From Vibrio maritimus (GTDB lineage Bacteria > Pseudomonadota > Gammaproteobacteria > Enterobacterales > Vibrionaceae): 64,000 bases of DNA. The notes under the pieces were generated by a model, which saw only the letters and a list, made by a program, of their open reading frames with translations, was not told the DNA's origin and did no database searches. Positions 36,611-49,315 of the stretch are shown piece by piece. The DNA lies in NCBI GenBank assembly GCA_003263775.1, contig JYJJ01000079.1, positions 620,001-684,000 on the forward strand. Reading direction: 5' to 3'. Position 1 is the stretch's first letter; the number at the start of each line of letters is the position of its first letter. The position numbers were made by a program, and so were the translations under genes.

Positions 36611-38746
36611 CGTTACCTCCTTTGACGATAGCGATGTTCTTCACTTTGTGTTTTTGCTTACTCGGTGTTTCCAGAATAGATTTTGGTGGCCCTTCCATGA
36701 CAAGTTTGCCTTTCTCAAGCACCAAAACTCTGTCGCACAGCGACAATAACGACTGGCGATGTGAGCTCATCACTATCGTCATACTGCGTGGCATGCGCGC
36801 TAAGGCTTGGTAGAAGCGTCGTTCCGCTTGGTTATCTAACGCACTTGTAGGTTCATCAAGGACGAGAAACTTAGGTTGACGGTAGAGCGCTCTGGCTAAC
36901 GCCACCGCTTGACGTTGACCCCCAGATAAATGTCGACCACCTTCACCAACTTGAGTCTCTAGACCATTTTCAAGGCGCGACAAATAATCATTAAGGCCCG
37001 AGTATTGGATTGCGTAACCGAGCCGCTGCTCATCAATACTCGACTCACCAAACACGATATTCTCCAATACCGATCCAAACATCAGAACACTGCTTTGAGC
37101 CACCCAGCCGGATGCTTTGCGCACCACACTATGCGGCCACAGTTTGGCATCCAGCCCTTCAAAGTAGATTTGGCCGCTACTCGGTTCGACCTGCTTGAGA
37201 AGCAGTGACAGCAAAGTTGATTTACCCGCTCCTGCCGCGCCAATGATACCGATCCGCTCGCCAGCTTTAATGTCGATACTGATATCACTCACTGCAGCAG
37301 AGGTCGTTTCCGGGTATAAATAACCCACATTGCTAAGCTTGACATTGCCTTGAAACTCACCGCGATCGATCACTTGCTGATCACTGGCTTCTTGCGGTAA
37401 GTCCATGATTTGATTTAAACCGACCAATGCTGTTTTGGACTGCTGATAGCGCAGCATTAACATGGATAACTGATTAATGGCGTTCCCCGCTCGACCACTC
37501 AACATCACAATAGCAATCAAACCGCCCATGGTGAGTACTCCGGCTCCTATCTGATAGACGCCGAACACTATTAGTGACACCGTCACCACTTGCTGACTAG
37601 ATTGAATACAGTGAGTAACAACATTGGTGTAGGTACGAGAGCGCGTTTGCCATGTCGATAAAGAAGCTATAACGTTTTCCCAGCGCTTTTGCAGTAAGCT
37701 TTGAGCGTTATTCTGTTTAATTTCTGGCAATGCATTAAGCGTTTCAATCAACTGTGCTTGGCGTTGAGTTGATAGGCGTGAGGTCTCTTCCAACGTACTC
37801 TCAACATTACGCTTCATCATTACGCTGACAGCAACGAGCATCCCCATGACCACCAAAGGTATCCACATCATGCGCCGCCAAGCCAACCAATTAAAACCAG
37901 GAATAAAAAGGTAAACGGCAAATCCACCAAGGTCACCAGCGTCACGGAAGTAAAAAACTCTTTCACTGCGTCAAAGTCTTGTAACTGACGTGCAAACGCT
38001 CCCGTTGATTGAGGGCGATTTTCTAATTTCATACCGATAGTTTTAGAGAACAATGTCGCTGAGAGTTTATTATCGATATAACGCCCTGCCATATCGGTAA
38101 CAGAGCTGCGGGCTTCTTTAAGTATCCAATCAAACACGACAACGATCATTACCCCTGCAGCGAGCACCCACAAAGTACTCATCGCCTGATTAGGGACGAC
38201 GCGGTCGTACACATTCATCGTAAATAGCGGGACAATGAGAGCAAGCAAGTTAATGACAAACGATGCCACCAGCAAATCCCGATACCAAGGGCGCACTTCT
38301 TTTATCGTTTTCCACAACCAACTAGTGGGCGTTGAAGGTTTAAGCTCATCAACGCGACTATCGATGGTCGAGTCACCACTTACTTGCCACAGCGTCGCTT
38401 TACTCATTTGGCGAAGTGCATCGAGAGTTACCTCCCGCTGTTTAAATTCCTCAGCAACATCAAGGAGGGTGACTCGCTGACCCGTTACTTTAGTGATGAT
38501 TAATGGCTTGTTGTAATTGCTGTCTATCATCACAAATGGCGTGCTTGCTTTCGCGACTTCACGCGCATTGAGCTCAAGCGCCACAAGTGGCGTACTTTCC
38601 AACGCTCTTAAAAAGAGCGGTTCTGACAGCTGCCCGTCATCTAACGGTAATCCACTGACTATTTTTACTGGGTGACAACGCACTTCATGGTACTGGCAAA
38701 GCCATTTTATCGCTTCTAGCCAATTGTCCCTTTTTGACACTTCCAC
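36600..38746 (-). CDS. Type I secretion ABC transporter, LapB-like (frameshift near 37871)
   Basis: From ATG 38746 the protein has an N-terminal C39-like domain (about 10-130) in which the catalytic Cys position is not present, then membrane helices. The frame breaks at LIGWLGGA; one extra A gives GGAMMWIPLVVMGMLVAVSV and continues to 36600, about 715 residues. The NBD has Walker A GAAGAGKST, signature LSGGQRQAVALARAL and Walker B FLVLDEPTSALD. The inactive C39-like domain is typical of exporters of large RTX adhesins, where it binds rather than cuts the substrate. It lies 20 bases after the adhesin stop. Confidence 0.92.
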
Positions 38747-38765
38747 TGCACATCCTTACTGCTTG

Positions 38766-41700
38766 CTAGTTTGACGACAAGATAAGATTTTGGTCATCCA
38801 GCATTTTTTGAATAATATCGGCCTCTGAAACACCCGTCGCATCACCGCCATACAAGTCGTTCAATGTGGTGTTTTCGAGTACGATTTTATGTCTCACCAG
38901 ACCTTCATTTGGCCTCAAATCGATACGTAGGTCGGTGCCGTCCTCAACTAAGTCGAGTTGTTTCTCAGCATCAACGGCATTGGTGGCAGACAAAATACGG
39001 CTAAGATCAATACTGTCGCTGTTGGCACTGACATCAAAGTCTGTGATGGTGTCCGTGTGTGTTGAAATACTAAAATCTTCCTTAATATCTTCGTTAGTAA
39101 ATGCAAACGTATCGGCGCCTAGCCCGCCAGTCATGGTGTCATCACCACTACCGCTGGAAATATAGTCTCGCTGGTAATTGCCAGTCAGCGTTTGATCGCC
39201 TTCGGCATACCACTCAACATCGATTGTCTCTACCGCCCCGTCCGCAGTATTACCGTCAAGCTCTGCAGACGGTTTTAGAACTAAGGTAAATTTGAGATCA
39301 TTTTGAAGGTCGTTATTGGCTTTAATCGCCAAGTCTGCAATATCCTCTTGGGAGACTTGCCAATCATCGCCGACTCGCTGCCCAGCAGTAAGCTCAACCT
39401 CATCTGGCAGCCCTTCTATGGTTAACATACCCAGTTCGTCGGCAGCTGGATTTACTAGGTTAAGGCTCAACCCTAAAGGTGCGTCACTGCTCGCCTCAGC
39501 AAGTATATTGTCATAAGTTAAATCTAAGATCGGGGCATCCGGCTCTGGGGTGATTTTTAGTCGGATGGTTTCTTGTTTTACCGGGCCAAAATCGCTTTCA
39601 TTGGAACCAAGTACAGTGGCAGTATCTCTCGCATCAGCACGAATAGTGAGGTCAATATCACCAAAGGCATCGCCTGCAAACAGCTCTATACTGTTTATTG
39701 AACTTACTGCTACGATGATGGTTGCGGTTGCAATGTCACCAACTTGAACAAATCGAGCCGTTTTTCCATCAATTCGAATACTGGCGATATCATCAATTGA
39801 ACTCGAATCATTCACAGCTTTTGCCGTTATCAGCAGCGCAATAGATTCGTCACTGTTGGTCTCTTGTGAAACGATATCAATGGGAATATCGATGACCGCA
39901 TCCTCGTTACCGTTTACCTTATCAGGGACGTTAAAGAACTCAATTTCATCTGCAATAGGATTAACGCCCAAGGTAAATGCTGATTCTGTAATCCGAGTAT
40001 CACCGGTTGCAAGCTCTTGAGTAATGGCTTTAAGTGTTAGTGGTATATCCCCGCTAAAATCGAGTGGAGGTAATATAAACGTATTATCGAGTTGACTTGC
40101 CTCTAACTGCCACTCGTAAGTTGGCTTGCCATTAAAACTGCCGCCATCTACGCCGTTGTTTGGCACTAACTCAAAGCTTGACCCCACTTGAACCACAACC
40201 ACTGCACCTTCAGGAACGCCGGATAGACTAAGTGACATATTCTCCGAGCCATCTTGGTCAATAAGCTCTGCATCAAGGCTGGCGAGTGAAATGTACGTAT
40301 CTTCGTCTCCTGCAAAGTCTGCAGAGACAAGGTTAGCAGGATCCACAATCGGATTAATTTCGATGACCTTCGTCACGACTTTAGTTTGGGTGTCCGTTTC
40401 TGCTAAACAGTCTGTTTTGTCAGTAATATTCACTTCGGCGGTTAGGGTTATTTCACCGCTAAAATGGGTAGGAGGTGTGAGTACTACATCAGGTAAACGC
40501 GTCACATCCGTCACAGTCCAAGAACCATCGCCGTTGTCGGTTAACCAGCTTGGATCGCCAGAAAGTGTTGCTCCGTTAGAAACTCGAATGGTAAAGGAGT
40601 TGACCGTCTCTTTACCTGTCGCCGACTCCCCTTCCCCAATAACGGTTTGACTGCCATCGAGCTTGATCGAATCGCCTAGCACCAACTGTAAATCAAGATC
40701 AGAAGCCACGTCCTCATCAATACGGCTAAATGCCGTTGACAGAATAATGTCATCGACGATTGGACGAACCGCAATGCTAACTGTCTGCGTCGTCGTTAAG
40801 CTAGAACCGTTACAGGTCGAGGTTTCCGTCGTTTCAATGTCAAAAGTAATACAACCAGCGAAATCTTCATCCAACCCAGTGATCTTAAGATTGCTCAAGC
40901 CTGATTGGCTAATTGAATAACCGATGATATCGCCATCGTTATTAAATACAGCAATCACACCATCGCCTTCAAGTTCAATGCCATCAGGCAGAGAGTCTGA
41001 CGGAATAAAGAACGAAATCTCGTTATCCGGATCGCTCGCTATATCTGGGTCAAGATATTGGCCCAAATCCAAGACTTCGGTACCTTCATCGAATGTGATG
41101 TCCTCTTCAGATTCGATTTCTCCAGGAGGGCCAACCGGATCACAAGGCGTGCCGCCCCCACCGTGTCCAGTGATTTGAATTTGAAACTCCCCATCAATAT
41201 ATCGAGAATCTTCACCATCAATGACTCTTGCTCGCACAACAATATCTAGAACTGGCGTATCTTGATTACTGGATATGGTCACATTGTCGAGAATAAACGT
41301 AGCCACATCTTGTACCGTGTCACTGGTTAAGCCCGCTGCAGGTATAATCCAATTCCCATCTGGCGTTTGCTGTGCCTCATTTGTGCCACTATTGACCACA
41401 ATATCGTAGCCTTGAGGCACCTGAAGTAAGATGTAGTCAAGATATTCGGAGCCATCGATATCTTCTTCGATAAATCTAACAGCAGCGGACACATCAACCG
41501 GACGGCCATCCTCACTGATAAAGACCTCAGATGACGTTTCGAGACGAGTGTCCCCCTCTACTCTGGCATCCACTACCACAGTGAGTGACCCGGAAATCAT
41601 TTTAGTCGTGATTTCGCCAAGTTCAGAAGTATCGGTCACTTCATAACGTACTGGAATGGTAAAGGTTCCACTTAAGTCCTGCGTGGCCTGCACGCTTAAA

Positions 41701-44700
41701 CGGCCACTATTGAGGAGTGAATCTAACGTTGGCGTGGTGCTATCAAGTAACCCTTCAAGATCCAAACCGGCTGTCGGTACCGAAATTGGTGAGCCATCAA
41801 ACAGTAAAGTGAGTTCACTTGGTAATGGGTCTATGAAGTAGCCAGTTAGCATTTCACTACCATCACTATCGCCACTGATTCTAGGCTCCAAATCCAGCGC
41901 GATTTGCCTGTCTTCAAGACCTGTAGTTACCACAGTGACGCCATCGCTTTGGTCAACCACTGGCAATAAATCAATTTGTACCGTGTAGTCGAATGTGCCG
42001 CTATCACCATCGGGCTCAGTGGAAACCACATTGGCATCAAAGGTAATGCGGCCACTGAAATCTAATTTTGGTTTTACAAACAGCGTGGCTAAGTCAGCAT
42101 TACTCACCTGATACACAGGGCCGGTTACGGGGTCTAAATTCGCTATCGTCAGTGCAACAATTTGGCCACTACTGTCAACAAGCGAAATGTCATCCGGTAC
42201 ATTGGTAATAAGGATATTGAGTGACTCTGAACCATCATCGTCAGAGGTGACAAACAAGAAGTCGAGTGGCACCAAACCATCCTCGTAAAACGACGCTGCG
42301 GTTTCTATCGTTTTATTGGCTGCATCATACTGCCAGTGACCATTGCCGCCATCCTGAGCGATTGGCTCATCCACCACACCTTTCAAGGTAATATTGATGA
42401 TTTTCTCTGCACTACTGGCTTCTTGATTCACGGGTGTTAAACCATCAATCGTGGACTCAACTGAAACTGCAGACACTTTAATAAACAAGCTCTCTGTCAC
42501 CGAACTAATGTCGGCTTTGGGTGTTAACAACGCTGAGCCATTGGCTATCGCATCAGATTCAACCCGGTAAGTATTGGTTCCGGTTTGCACAAAACCACTT
42601 CCAGTAAACGACCAACCATCTTGCACTTCAATGTCATAAAACAGCGACTCCGAGCGTCAGTATCCGTTAGGCTGCCAAAAATCGCGCCACTCAAGTCAAT
42701 ACTGACGTCTTCAAGCCCTCGAATGTCTCGAACCGACAGTTCTGGCGTATCGGCATCAGGCGAAACTTTGATAACGATAGGCGTGGTAATATCAGCTGTT
42801 TTATCTGAGCTTTGCGCAAAGTCACTGCCCTTTTCTGTCGCGATGGCCTTAAGGTCGAAACTAAACTCCCCAGCGAGGTTTTTCTTCACAGTGACCGTCA
42901 TTTGGTCGAGTTGACCTTGTGTATAAGATTTGCCTTCTACAACGTTATTGCCATTGAGCTTTATGCTGATACCGCTGGGTATATTGGTGATTTGGTAGCT
43001 GAGTGATTCGGAGCTATCGGTATCAACTAACAACGCATCAATCTCTAATGGAAAAGTGCGGTCTATATCCTCAGTTAATGCGTATTCTAGCTGAGAGCTC
43101 CCCCACTCTGGAGTATCGGCAACGGGCAGCACGGACACTTGCAGCGTTTCGCTATCAACAATTTCATCCGCTACGCCAGTTCTGCTTATCGTCGCAGCAA
43201 CACTTAGAGCGACAACATTAGCGGTGAGCGTCGTATTTGACTCATTAAGCTTCGGTAGGTAGGTAATGGGTAGTACAGGAGTGAAATATTCTTGTCCAGC
43301 TAGTTGAACAAATTGAATGTCAGTTATAGTGACAGTGCCTCCAGCATCAGGCACTAAGGCAACATTGTTGTAATAGAGCGTCCCACCCTGCAGATTTGAA
43401 ATGGTGATTTCAGTAACGTTCTCACCTTGGTCAATATCACCCACAAACACTTTGATATCGATAGTCGCAAGTTCATCTTCCCGAATTTCGGTATTCTCGA
43501 CGCGGATAAAGCCCTGCGTATCATCCAAAATTAAGTTTGCTTGATTGGTAACGGTATCACCATCACCATCAGTGACAGTGAATGAAATACTGTCGAGCAG
43601 TGCCGGATCGGCATCCACATTATCAATAGTCGTAATGGTGTAACTGCCGTCTGACTTTAACTCCAATGTGCCGTAAATCGAATTGGTGTCCTCACGATAA
43701 GTGAGATTAATGGTAATTGGGTCACTAGAGCTGAAATCATAATCGACCTCCTCATAACGAACTTTAGTAATCGAACCGCCATCTACCCCAATACGCGTCG
43801 CACTCAAGAGATTACCGCTAAAGCTATCACCTTCGGTAATTTCGAGTGTCTGTTGTGTATCAGAGGTCGGAATATCATCGGTTACTTCAACCGTAAGTAT
43901 GGTTGGTGTCGAGGTATCACCATCTTTATCCGTTGCTACTACTGGAAACTGCAGATTTAGCAGGTTTGCGCCATCACCTGTCGGGTGGTCCAAAGGCCTA
44001 AGCAGGAAAAACTCTGCAGAGCCATCGACATTCAAACGTAATCGAAAGACTTCTTGGTTGGTATTTTGTGTAGTACCAATAAACCAGCCATCAATGTCTC
44101 GTTCTGCCAAAACAATGGTTTCTCCACCGCTTTGATAACTACCAAAATCATTCACATTGATGTCAAAAGACACTATCGAATCCGAGCCACGAACAAAGGT
44201 CAGCGTATTCGATTGAATCACTTCAACTTCACCCGTTGCTTCGAGGTCAGCTTCGGCTACAGACAAAGAAATGGTTTCAATCGATGGATCGAGTCCGTCT
44301 AATATGATCAAGGTTGAGTCTTGCTGAGTCTGAGTGCCATCAAAGTCTTTCACCACAATAGGTAACTTAATAGAAAGCTCATCGACATCACCTGCACTGC
44401 CATGATCGATTTCTTTATAAAGTCGCACGCCAATGTCTACTGACTGACTCATGGAAACTGAAATATCGATTTCAGGGGCAATGTGACTCGAAATACCACC
44501 ATGCCATTCTCATCGACGCCGTCATAACTGTTGTCACCATTATTACGCCAAAAAACATCCAGCCCATTGCTTGTAATGGCGTTACCCGAGCTATCAAGCA
44601 CTTGACTAGCCCCCGTTATGGCAAGACCGATATCCACTAAGTCATCTTGTGCTGCGGTGATCGAGATACTGGCAGTATCTGAGTTGCTTTCCGTTGTTGT

Positions 44701-47700
44701 CGTTTTTTCTGGGAGCTCTGTTACTGTCAGCGTTGAAGTCGTAAGCGTTGCATTACCAGAATCAGATACACCCACATTGAGCGTCAACTTCACTTCATCA
44801 CCGTCTGAATCTCTCGCGGTTACAATAAAAGGGATTTCCTGTGGGTCGCTGGTATTATCGAGGTTTTGAAATAGCTTAAAAGTATAAGTGACATCTCCTC
44901 CTTCATCGGCGCTTGGCTGCGGAAAGCTGATTTCAAAAACAGGTACACTGTTTTCGTTTTCATCTAAGATATTGCCCGTTAGAATCGCCCCGGTTGCGTC
45001 AATGGTATAAGTGATGAGTTGACCACTACTCCAGACCTGTGGCTGATCCGGAATATCAAAAAACAAAGAAGCGTTTAGGGAAAGGTTGGCATCCAAGTCA
45101 TCTGCACCCAATGCGACGCTGAACTGGCCAACATCAGTAGTCATACTACTTGAAGCGAGATCCTGCTCCGATACAGATGCGTTCGATATACTCGTCAGTA
45201 TCGGATCGGAGCCATCGGCAATAATTAATGTAAACTCACCTTGTTCGAGCTCTGTACCATCGGTATCTCTACCACCTATAAGCAATGGCAGTTTTAACAA
45301 ATCGTTCTTATTTGGCTGATTGAGCGGGCGTTCCTGTATGATCGTCAACTTGCCTGTTACTGAGGTCGCATCCGACGGTGTCACTTGCCCCGACAAACTC
45401 AGAGTAAATACTGTGGTCCCATTAACGGATGCCGTCACCGTATTACTTGCATCATTAAGTTGGTATGTGAGAGGGAGCAAGCTAGAGCCGCTGGTTAACC
45501 CTAAACTATCGAGCACGTTAAGAGTAGAAGTCGAGAAATAGAGACTGTCAGGATCAGGGTTGTCGGAGCCTGGAGATACTAAAAAGGTGGTTTCAAACGT
45601 TGGTGGACTTTGACTGCTATCCGGCTCGGTATATTGATAACTGCTAGATTCGATACTCCCGGCCGCGCCGTCATCGATAAATATCGTCGCGGTACCTTGC
45701 CCAAAGTCATTCTCTTGATCGCCCGCTACATAGTCAAAGCTAACTGTCTGCCTTCCAGCAGAGTTATCTAAGTTTCGATTGGCCGCAAAATTGTAGTGAC
45801 CGTTGGCAAACACGCTTAAAAACGCCTTCGGGTAGCGGTATCGAGGCAGGTGTGCTGCCCGATACTGGATACTCCGTGCCATCGACAATCACCTTAGAAA
45901 CGATCAATGGACCATCAAGGTCAATATCGTTATTCAACACATTGCCAGACTTCACTTCGCCCTCGGTCATAAAGGCAAAATCGTCAAAAATAAGTGGCTC
46001 AATGTCAGCAATGTTAATCGGTAAGTGCCCTATGACGACTTCAGTGGTGCCGTCTGCATCTGTTTGGGTACCTTGAATCAGGAGTGCCGTCTGTACCGAG
46101 TTTATATCTGGAGACTGGTCGATAACTTGCTTGAACGCCACATCGACTTGATCGCCGCTCAAGTTTGCTTCAAAGACCAATTCCCCATCACTTCGAGTCC
46201 CAATAATTTGATAATCAGATACCGAAACCGTGATAGAAAGACCGTTAGATGTCAGTTCATCAATTAGCGACTGATCTGCAAAGAACACGAACTCAGCATC
46301 TTGAATTTTGACATCAGATTCTTTTTCTTGATTGCCGAAAATACCAATCACCGTATCACTGAACGCCAGCGATTCTGGTAACACTATCGTGGGCATATCA
46401 TCTACGGCAGAGTTACCTGTCGCATTGGTGACTTTTGCGTCCAGCGTCCATTCTTTAGAAAGATCCAAACTGGAAACGTCTATATCACTGACTAGCCAGT
46501 TCCCGTCGGTATCAACAGCGCTTTGAAATTCAAGTGTAGAAACTCCGTCGCTAACCACGACAGTGACAGGGAGCCCTTCTTCAACAAGATTCGTTGTGCC
46601 TTGTAAGCTTGTTAAAGTACCGCCGCGAAACGCGAGAATATTAAACCCTTGCAAAGTATCGATGTCGATAAATGGCTTGGCGGTATTGACCAAAGACGTA
46701 TCTGTCGCCGTTGCAGGGTTCCCTGCGATGTCTGTTGTTGTTGCGGTAACAGACAGTTCACCATCTTCAAACCTCGATAAATCGACGTCTGGTATTGTCC
46801 AGCTGCCATTAACCACAGTTGTGGTTAGAGTGATAGGATCGCCTTGGTTTCCTGATATGGTGATAGTAACGCTTTGGCCATCTTCAACATTAGTCACGAC
46901 TCCCGACAACGTAGTACCCGATAATTCAACTTCATTCACAATGCCGTCGATATCTTCAAACTGCACCGTAATATCAGCCTGCGTGTCTTTGACAATGGTA
47001 TCCGTGGCGACCGCCGGATTTCCGGCTATATCTATGGTGGAAGCTTCAACCGTGAGAACACCATCAGATAGCCAGAAACATCAAGGTTAGAAATGCTCCA
47101 AAGACCAGATTCGGCCACGGATGCTGTTCCTGTTACCGTGCCACCAAGTTCGTCAGTCACCACCCAATTGATTGCTTGTCCGGGTTCTACAAACTCTGTA
47201 CGACCAGTAAATGCGGCATTGGGGGATTCAGCCGCATTAACAAACTCATCTCCAAAGCCGTCCAGTTCAACGTTAATACTGGCTAAAGTGTCTTTAATCG
47301 TCGTGTCTTGAGCAGTAATACTATTACCAAAATCATCAGAAATAATGGCATCGACAATCAAAGGTCCTTCAACTAATGATGAGAGGTCAACATCAGAGAC
47401 CGAATAGACTTGATTGTTTGTGATGGATTGCACCTCAATGGTATTCCCATCTTGATCGGTAACTGTAATAAACACAATGCGTCCATCACGCACATCCGTT
47501 GCCGTCCCTTGGATAACGACACTAGGCACTTCGAATTGGTTTTCATAGCCGTCGCCGCCATCTAGGATGTCGACAGTTAAGTTGGCTTGTTCAGAGAGAA
47601 TAGCAAGTGAGGGCGGCTCTGAGGTTTGCTCTGCTCCTAGCTCCGAACTTGGACGCGTATCAAATCCAGCACGAGCTATTGTCTCATCTAATGTGGCTTT

Positions 47701-47994
47701 AATTGATACTACAAACCCGGCACTATCGCTACTCCCGCCAGAGCTTGTATCGACTTGACCTTGTTGGTTGGCAATATTACTTGTGAGGTCGTTTAGCGTT
47801 TCAGACAACGCTTTTTCAATCGTGGTAACTTGCTCTGAAGATAGCGAGCCTTCATCCCCCAGTTCAACGATGGGTTGGTTAACAATTTGAACCCCTTTCA
47901 ATAACGACTCATCAGGCGCTACACGCTCCCACGTCCCGTTGGGGAACACCTTCCAAACCACATCACCCATCTGAACATAAAGCACTGGCACCAT
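38766..47994 (-). CDS. Giant type I secreted RTX/BapA-like adhesin (four frameshifts)
   Basis: Five consecutive frames on one strand make one protein of about 3,076 residues once single-base errors near 47071, 45820, 44480 and 42653 are corrected; the junctions then read smoothly (SGLSDGVLTVEAS, PEGVLSVFANGHYNF, and DASESLFYDIEVQDGW). The start (MVPVLYVQMGDVVWKVFPNG) has no Sec signal. Then come Ig-like repeats (such as GSWTIPDVDLSRFEDGELSV), VCBS/cadherin-like and T1SS-143 type modules (DGDGDTVTNQANLIL), and many Asp-rich calcium sites. The C-terminus has an RTX motif (GSGDDTMTGGLGADTFAF) and a T1SS target domain (TITDFDVSANSDSIDLSRIL). It is probably a biofilm or attachment adhesin exported by the genes that follow. 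Confidence 0.9.
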
Positions 47995-48408
47995 ATTTGG
48001 TCTCCACCTGATACTAAGTCTTTCATATAAAGATAGTATTTACAGAACGGAGCGTGGTGAAAAGTGCCACAAAAATCGTAGAAAAAGCCAATTTCTCAAA
48101 TAAAAGAAAAAAGCACTCAACCAACTAGTTCCACTATGGTGGATACAATATGGTTGAGTGCTGCTTAACAGAAGGTCAACGCCGCTAATAGTGTTGTCGG
48201 ATACAGAAAGACTAGAAATGAGCCCTAACGAAATTTCACCACTAGATATAGTAGAGCGCCTAATCTTAATATTGGCATTGTTGTTTGCTCCAATACCCAC
48301 ATCAAGCAAAGACGAGGCATCGAGAGTTAGCGCAATAGGCCAACTCTTTTTCATGGGCTCTGAGTTATCTTGAAGGAGATTGAGAACACTGGAGCTAGGT
48401 ACAACCGG
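47995..48408. other. Adhesin operon upstream region with an open but doubtful frame
   Basis: This 414-base region holds the presumed adhesin promoter (between 48112 and 47994; GTGGAGACC before the ATG) and a terminator at 48113-48163. A minus-strand frame, 48040-48354 (MKKSWPIALTLDASSLLDVG...), is open and shares the frame of the gene ending at 48409, from which it is separated by one TAA. It runs through the terminator hairpin and ends in low-quality sequence, so I do not call it a gene. Confidence 0.4.
48113..48163 (-). terminator. Rho-independent terminator upstream of the adhesin operon
   Basis: On the minus strand a 12-bp perfect stem (AGCACTCAACCA with TGGTTGAGTGCT, 27-base loop) is followed by TTTTTTCTTTTATTT. 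It ends transcripts from the small genes at 48409-49279 and insulates the adhesin operon. The long loop leaves room for a regulated antiterminator, but no alternative pairing is obvious. Confidence 0.75.
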
Positions 48409-48654
48409 TTATTTCTTAGGCTGATGCCCAGTTTTCTTCGCAAACTTTTGCATCGCCTCAGAAAACGTAGTGGTTCCACCCTTGGTTTGAACTTGCACTA
48501 CCTTATATCCCAGTTCTTCCAGCGCTCGGCGTTCGGCCAAAACCGCTTTGTCATCTTGCTCACTGCCTTTGGCGGGCTGATGAATGTAACACCCCTCTAG
48601 TAAGCCGTCTTCGACAAGTTGGTGGTGTTTCAATGCATTGATATCAAAATTCAT
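48409..48654 (-). CDS. Small conserved-looking hypothetical protein, 81 residues
   Basis: From ATG 48654 the protein reads MNFDINALKHHQLVEDGLLE, then GCYIHQPAKGSEQDDKAVLA and ERRALEELGYKVVQVQTKGG, ending in a basic tail KKTGHQPKK. It is soluble with mixed helix and strand. No family is recognised. It follows the DUF3820 gene on the same strand by 43 bases and shares its probable terminator at 48113. Confidence 0.65.
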   Translation of the reverse strand: MNFDINALKHHQLVEDGLLEGCYIHQPAKGSEQDDKAVLAERRALEELGYKVVQVQTKGGTTTFSEAMQKFAKKTGHQPKK

Positions 48655-48697
48655 AGTCACTCTTTCTATTTTAAACTTATGGCATTTTTACGGTAGG

Positions 48698-48913
48698 TTA
48701 CATGCGCTTTAAAGGCTTAACCACACTATCCAGCCCCTCAATCTTTAGGGCTAAGCAGAGTTTCAATAAGTCACCCAACTCGCCATTGGGGAAGCCTTTC
48801 TTATCGAACCAAAGTAAATACTCTTCCGGTAAGTCGATGAGTACTCGACCGGCGTACTTACCGAAAGGCATTTGCATGCGGGCAAGTTTTATTAAATTTT
48901 CTTTCTGAAGCAT
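48698..48913 (-). CDS. DUF3820 family protein
   Basis: The 71-residue protein carries the family core MPFGKYAGRVLIDLPEEYLL followed by WFDKKGFPNGELGDLLKLCL, which covers residues 14-53. DUF3820 proteins have been annotated as putative quorum-sensing-regulated virulence factors and share the fold of a small exonuclease-associated domain; the role is unproven. It is cytosolic and lies between two other small minus-strand genes. Confidence 0.88.
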   Translation of the reverse strand: MLQKENLIKLARMQMPFGKYAGRVLIDLPEEYLLWFDKKGFPNGELGDLLKLCLALKIEGLDSVVKPLKRM

Positions 48914-48958
48914 GTCTGTTTCCGTTTTCTCTTGGCGTAAGAGTCTCTATAAAAAGGA

Positions 48959-49279
48959 CTAGCCGTAAAAAATAGCCAGCCAAATAGTGACGGCATTAGC
49001 AGAGGTGGACTTAACGCGATGTTTGATATGCGCGGGAATATTCACATAGTCGCCAACATCAAGAGTCAGCATAGTACCATCTTGATATTCAATAATCCCC
49101 TGACCTTGCATCACCATGACCCACTCACTTTGCTCTTGATCGTACCAGTCTCCTTCTGGGGTAAAATGCCCATCAGAAAGAATGCGCTCTATTCGCAGGT
49201 TGTCAGTGGTGAGGAGATCCTCGAATACCTCTTCGGGTAGTTGAGATGGTATTTGGCTGAACATGTTTCCGGCCTGCAT
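48959..49279 (-). CDS. Cupin-domain protein
   Basis: The 106-residue single-domain cupin has motif 1 around HFTPEGDWYDQEQSEWVMVM (about 40-59) with GQGIIEYQDG, and motif 2 at GDYVNIPAHIKHRVKSTSAN (about 77-96), where the two His are possible metal ligands. Motif 1 lacks the usual paired His, so a catalytic metal is uncertain. An AGGAG site precedes the ATG. The substrate is unknown. The 5' region includes a short inverted repeat. Confidence 0.85.
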   Translation of the reverse strand: MQAGNMFSQIPSQLPEEVFEDLLTTDNLRIERILSDGHFTPEGDWYDQEQSEWVMVMQGQGIIEYQDGTMLTLDVGDYVNIPAHIKHRVKSTSANAVTIWLAIFYG

Positions 49280-49293
49280 GTTTTACTCCTAGC

Positions 49294-49315
49294 ACATCAC
49301 TTAGTTCTGTGATGT
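49294..49315. promoter_or_regulatory. Short inverted repeat upstream of the cupin gene
   Basis: ACATCAC (49294-49300) and GTGATGT (49309-49315) are exact inverted copies around eight bases, 15 bases upstream of the cupin ATG. It could be a regulator site or a leader hairpin near the ribosome site. Confidence 0.4.

Noticed and set aside
38866..47758. Many plus-strand frames of 60-180 residues across the adhesin gene
   Set aside because: They are mirror frames of a long repetitive Asp/Ser/Thr-rich coding sequence with no ribosome sites or domains of their own.
48158..48373. Plus-strand 71-residue frame opposite the region upstream of the adhesin
   Set aside because: No ribosome site, no recognised domain, and it starts inside the terminator hairpin; composition is not convincing.
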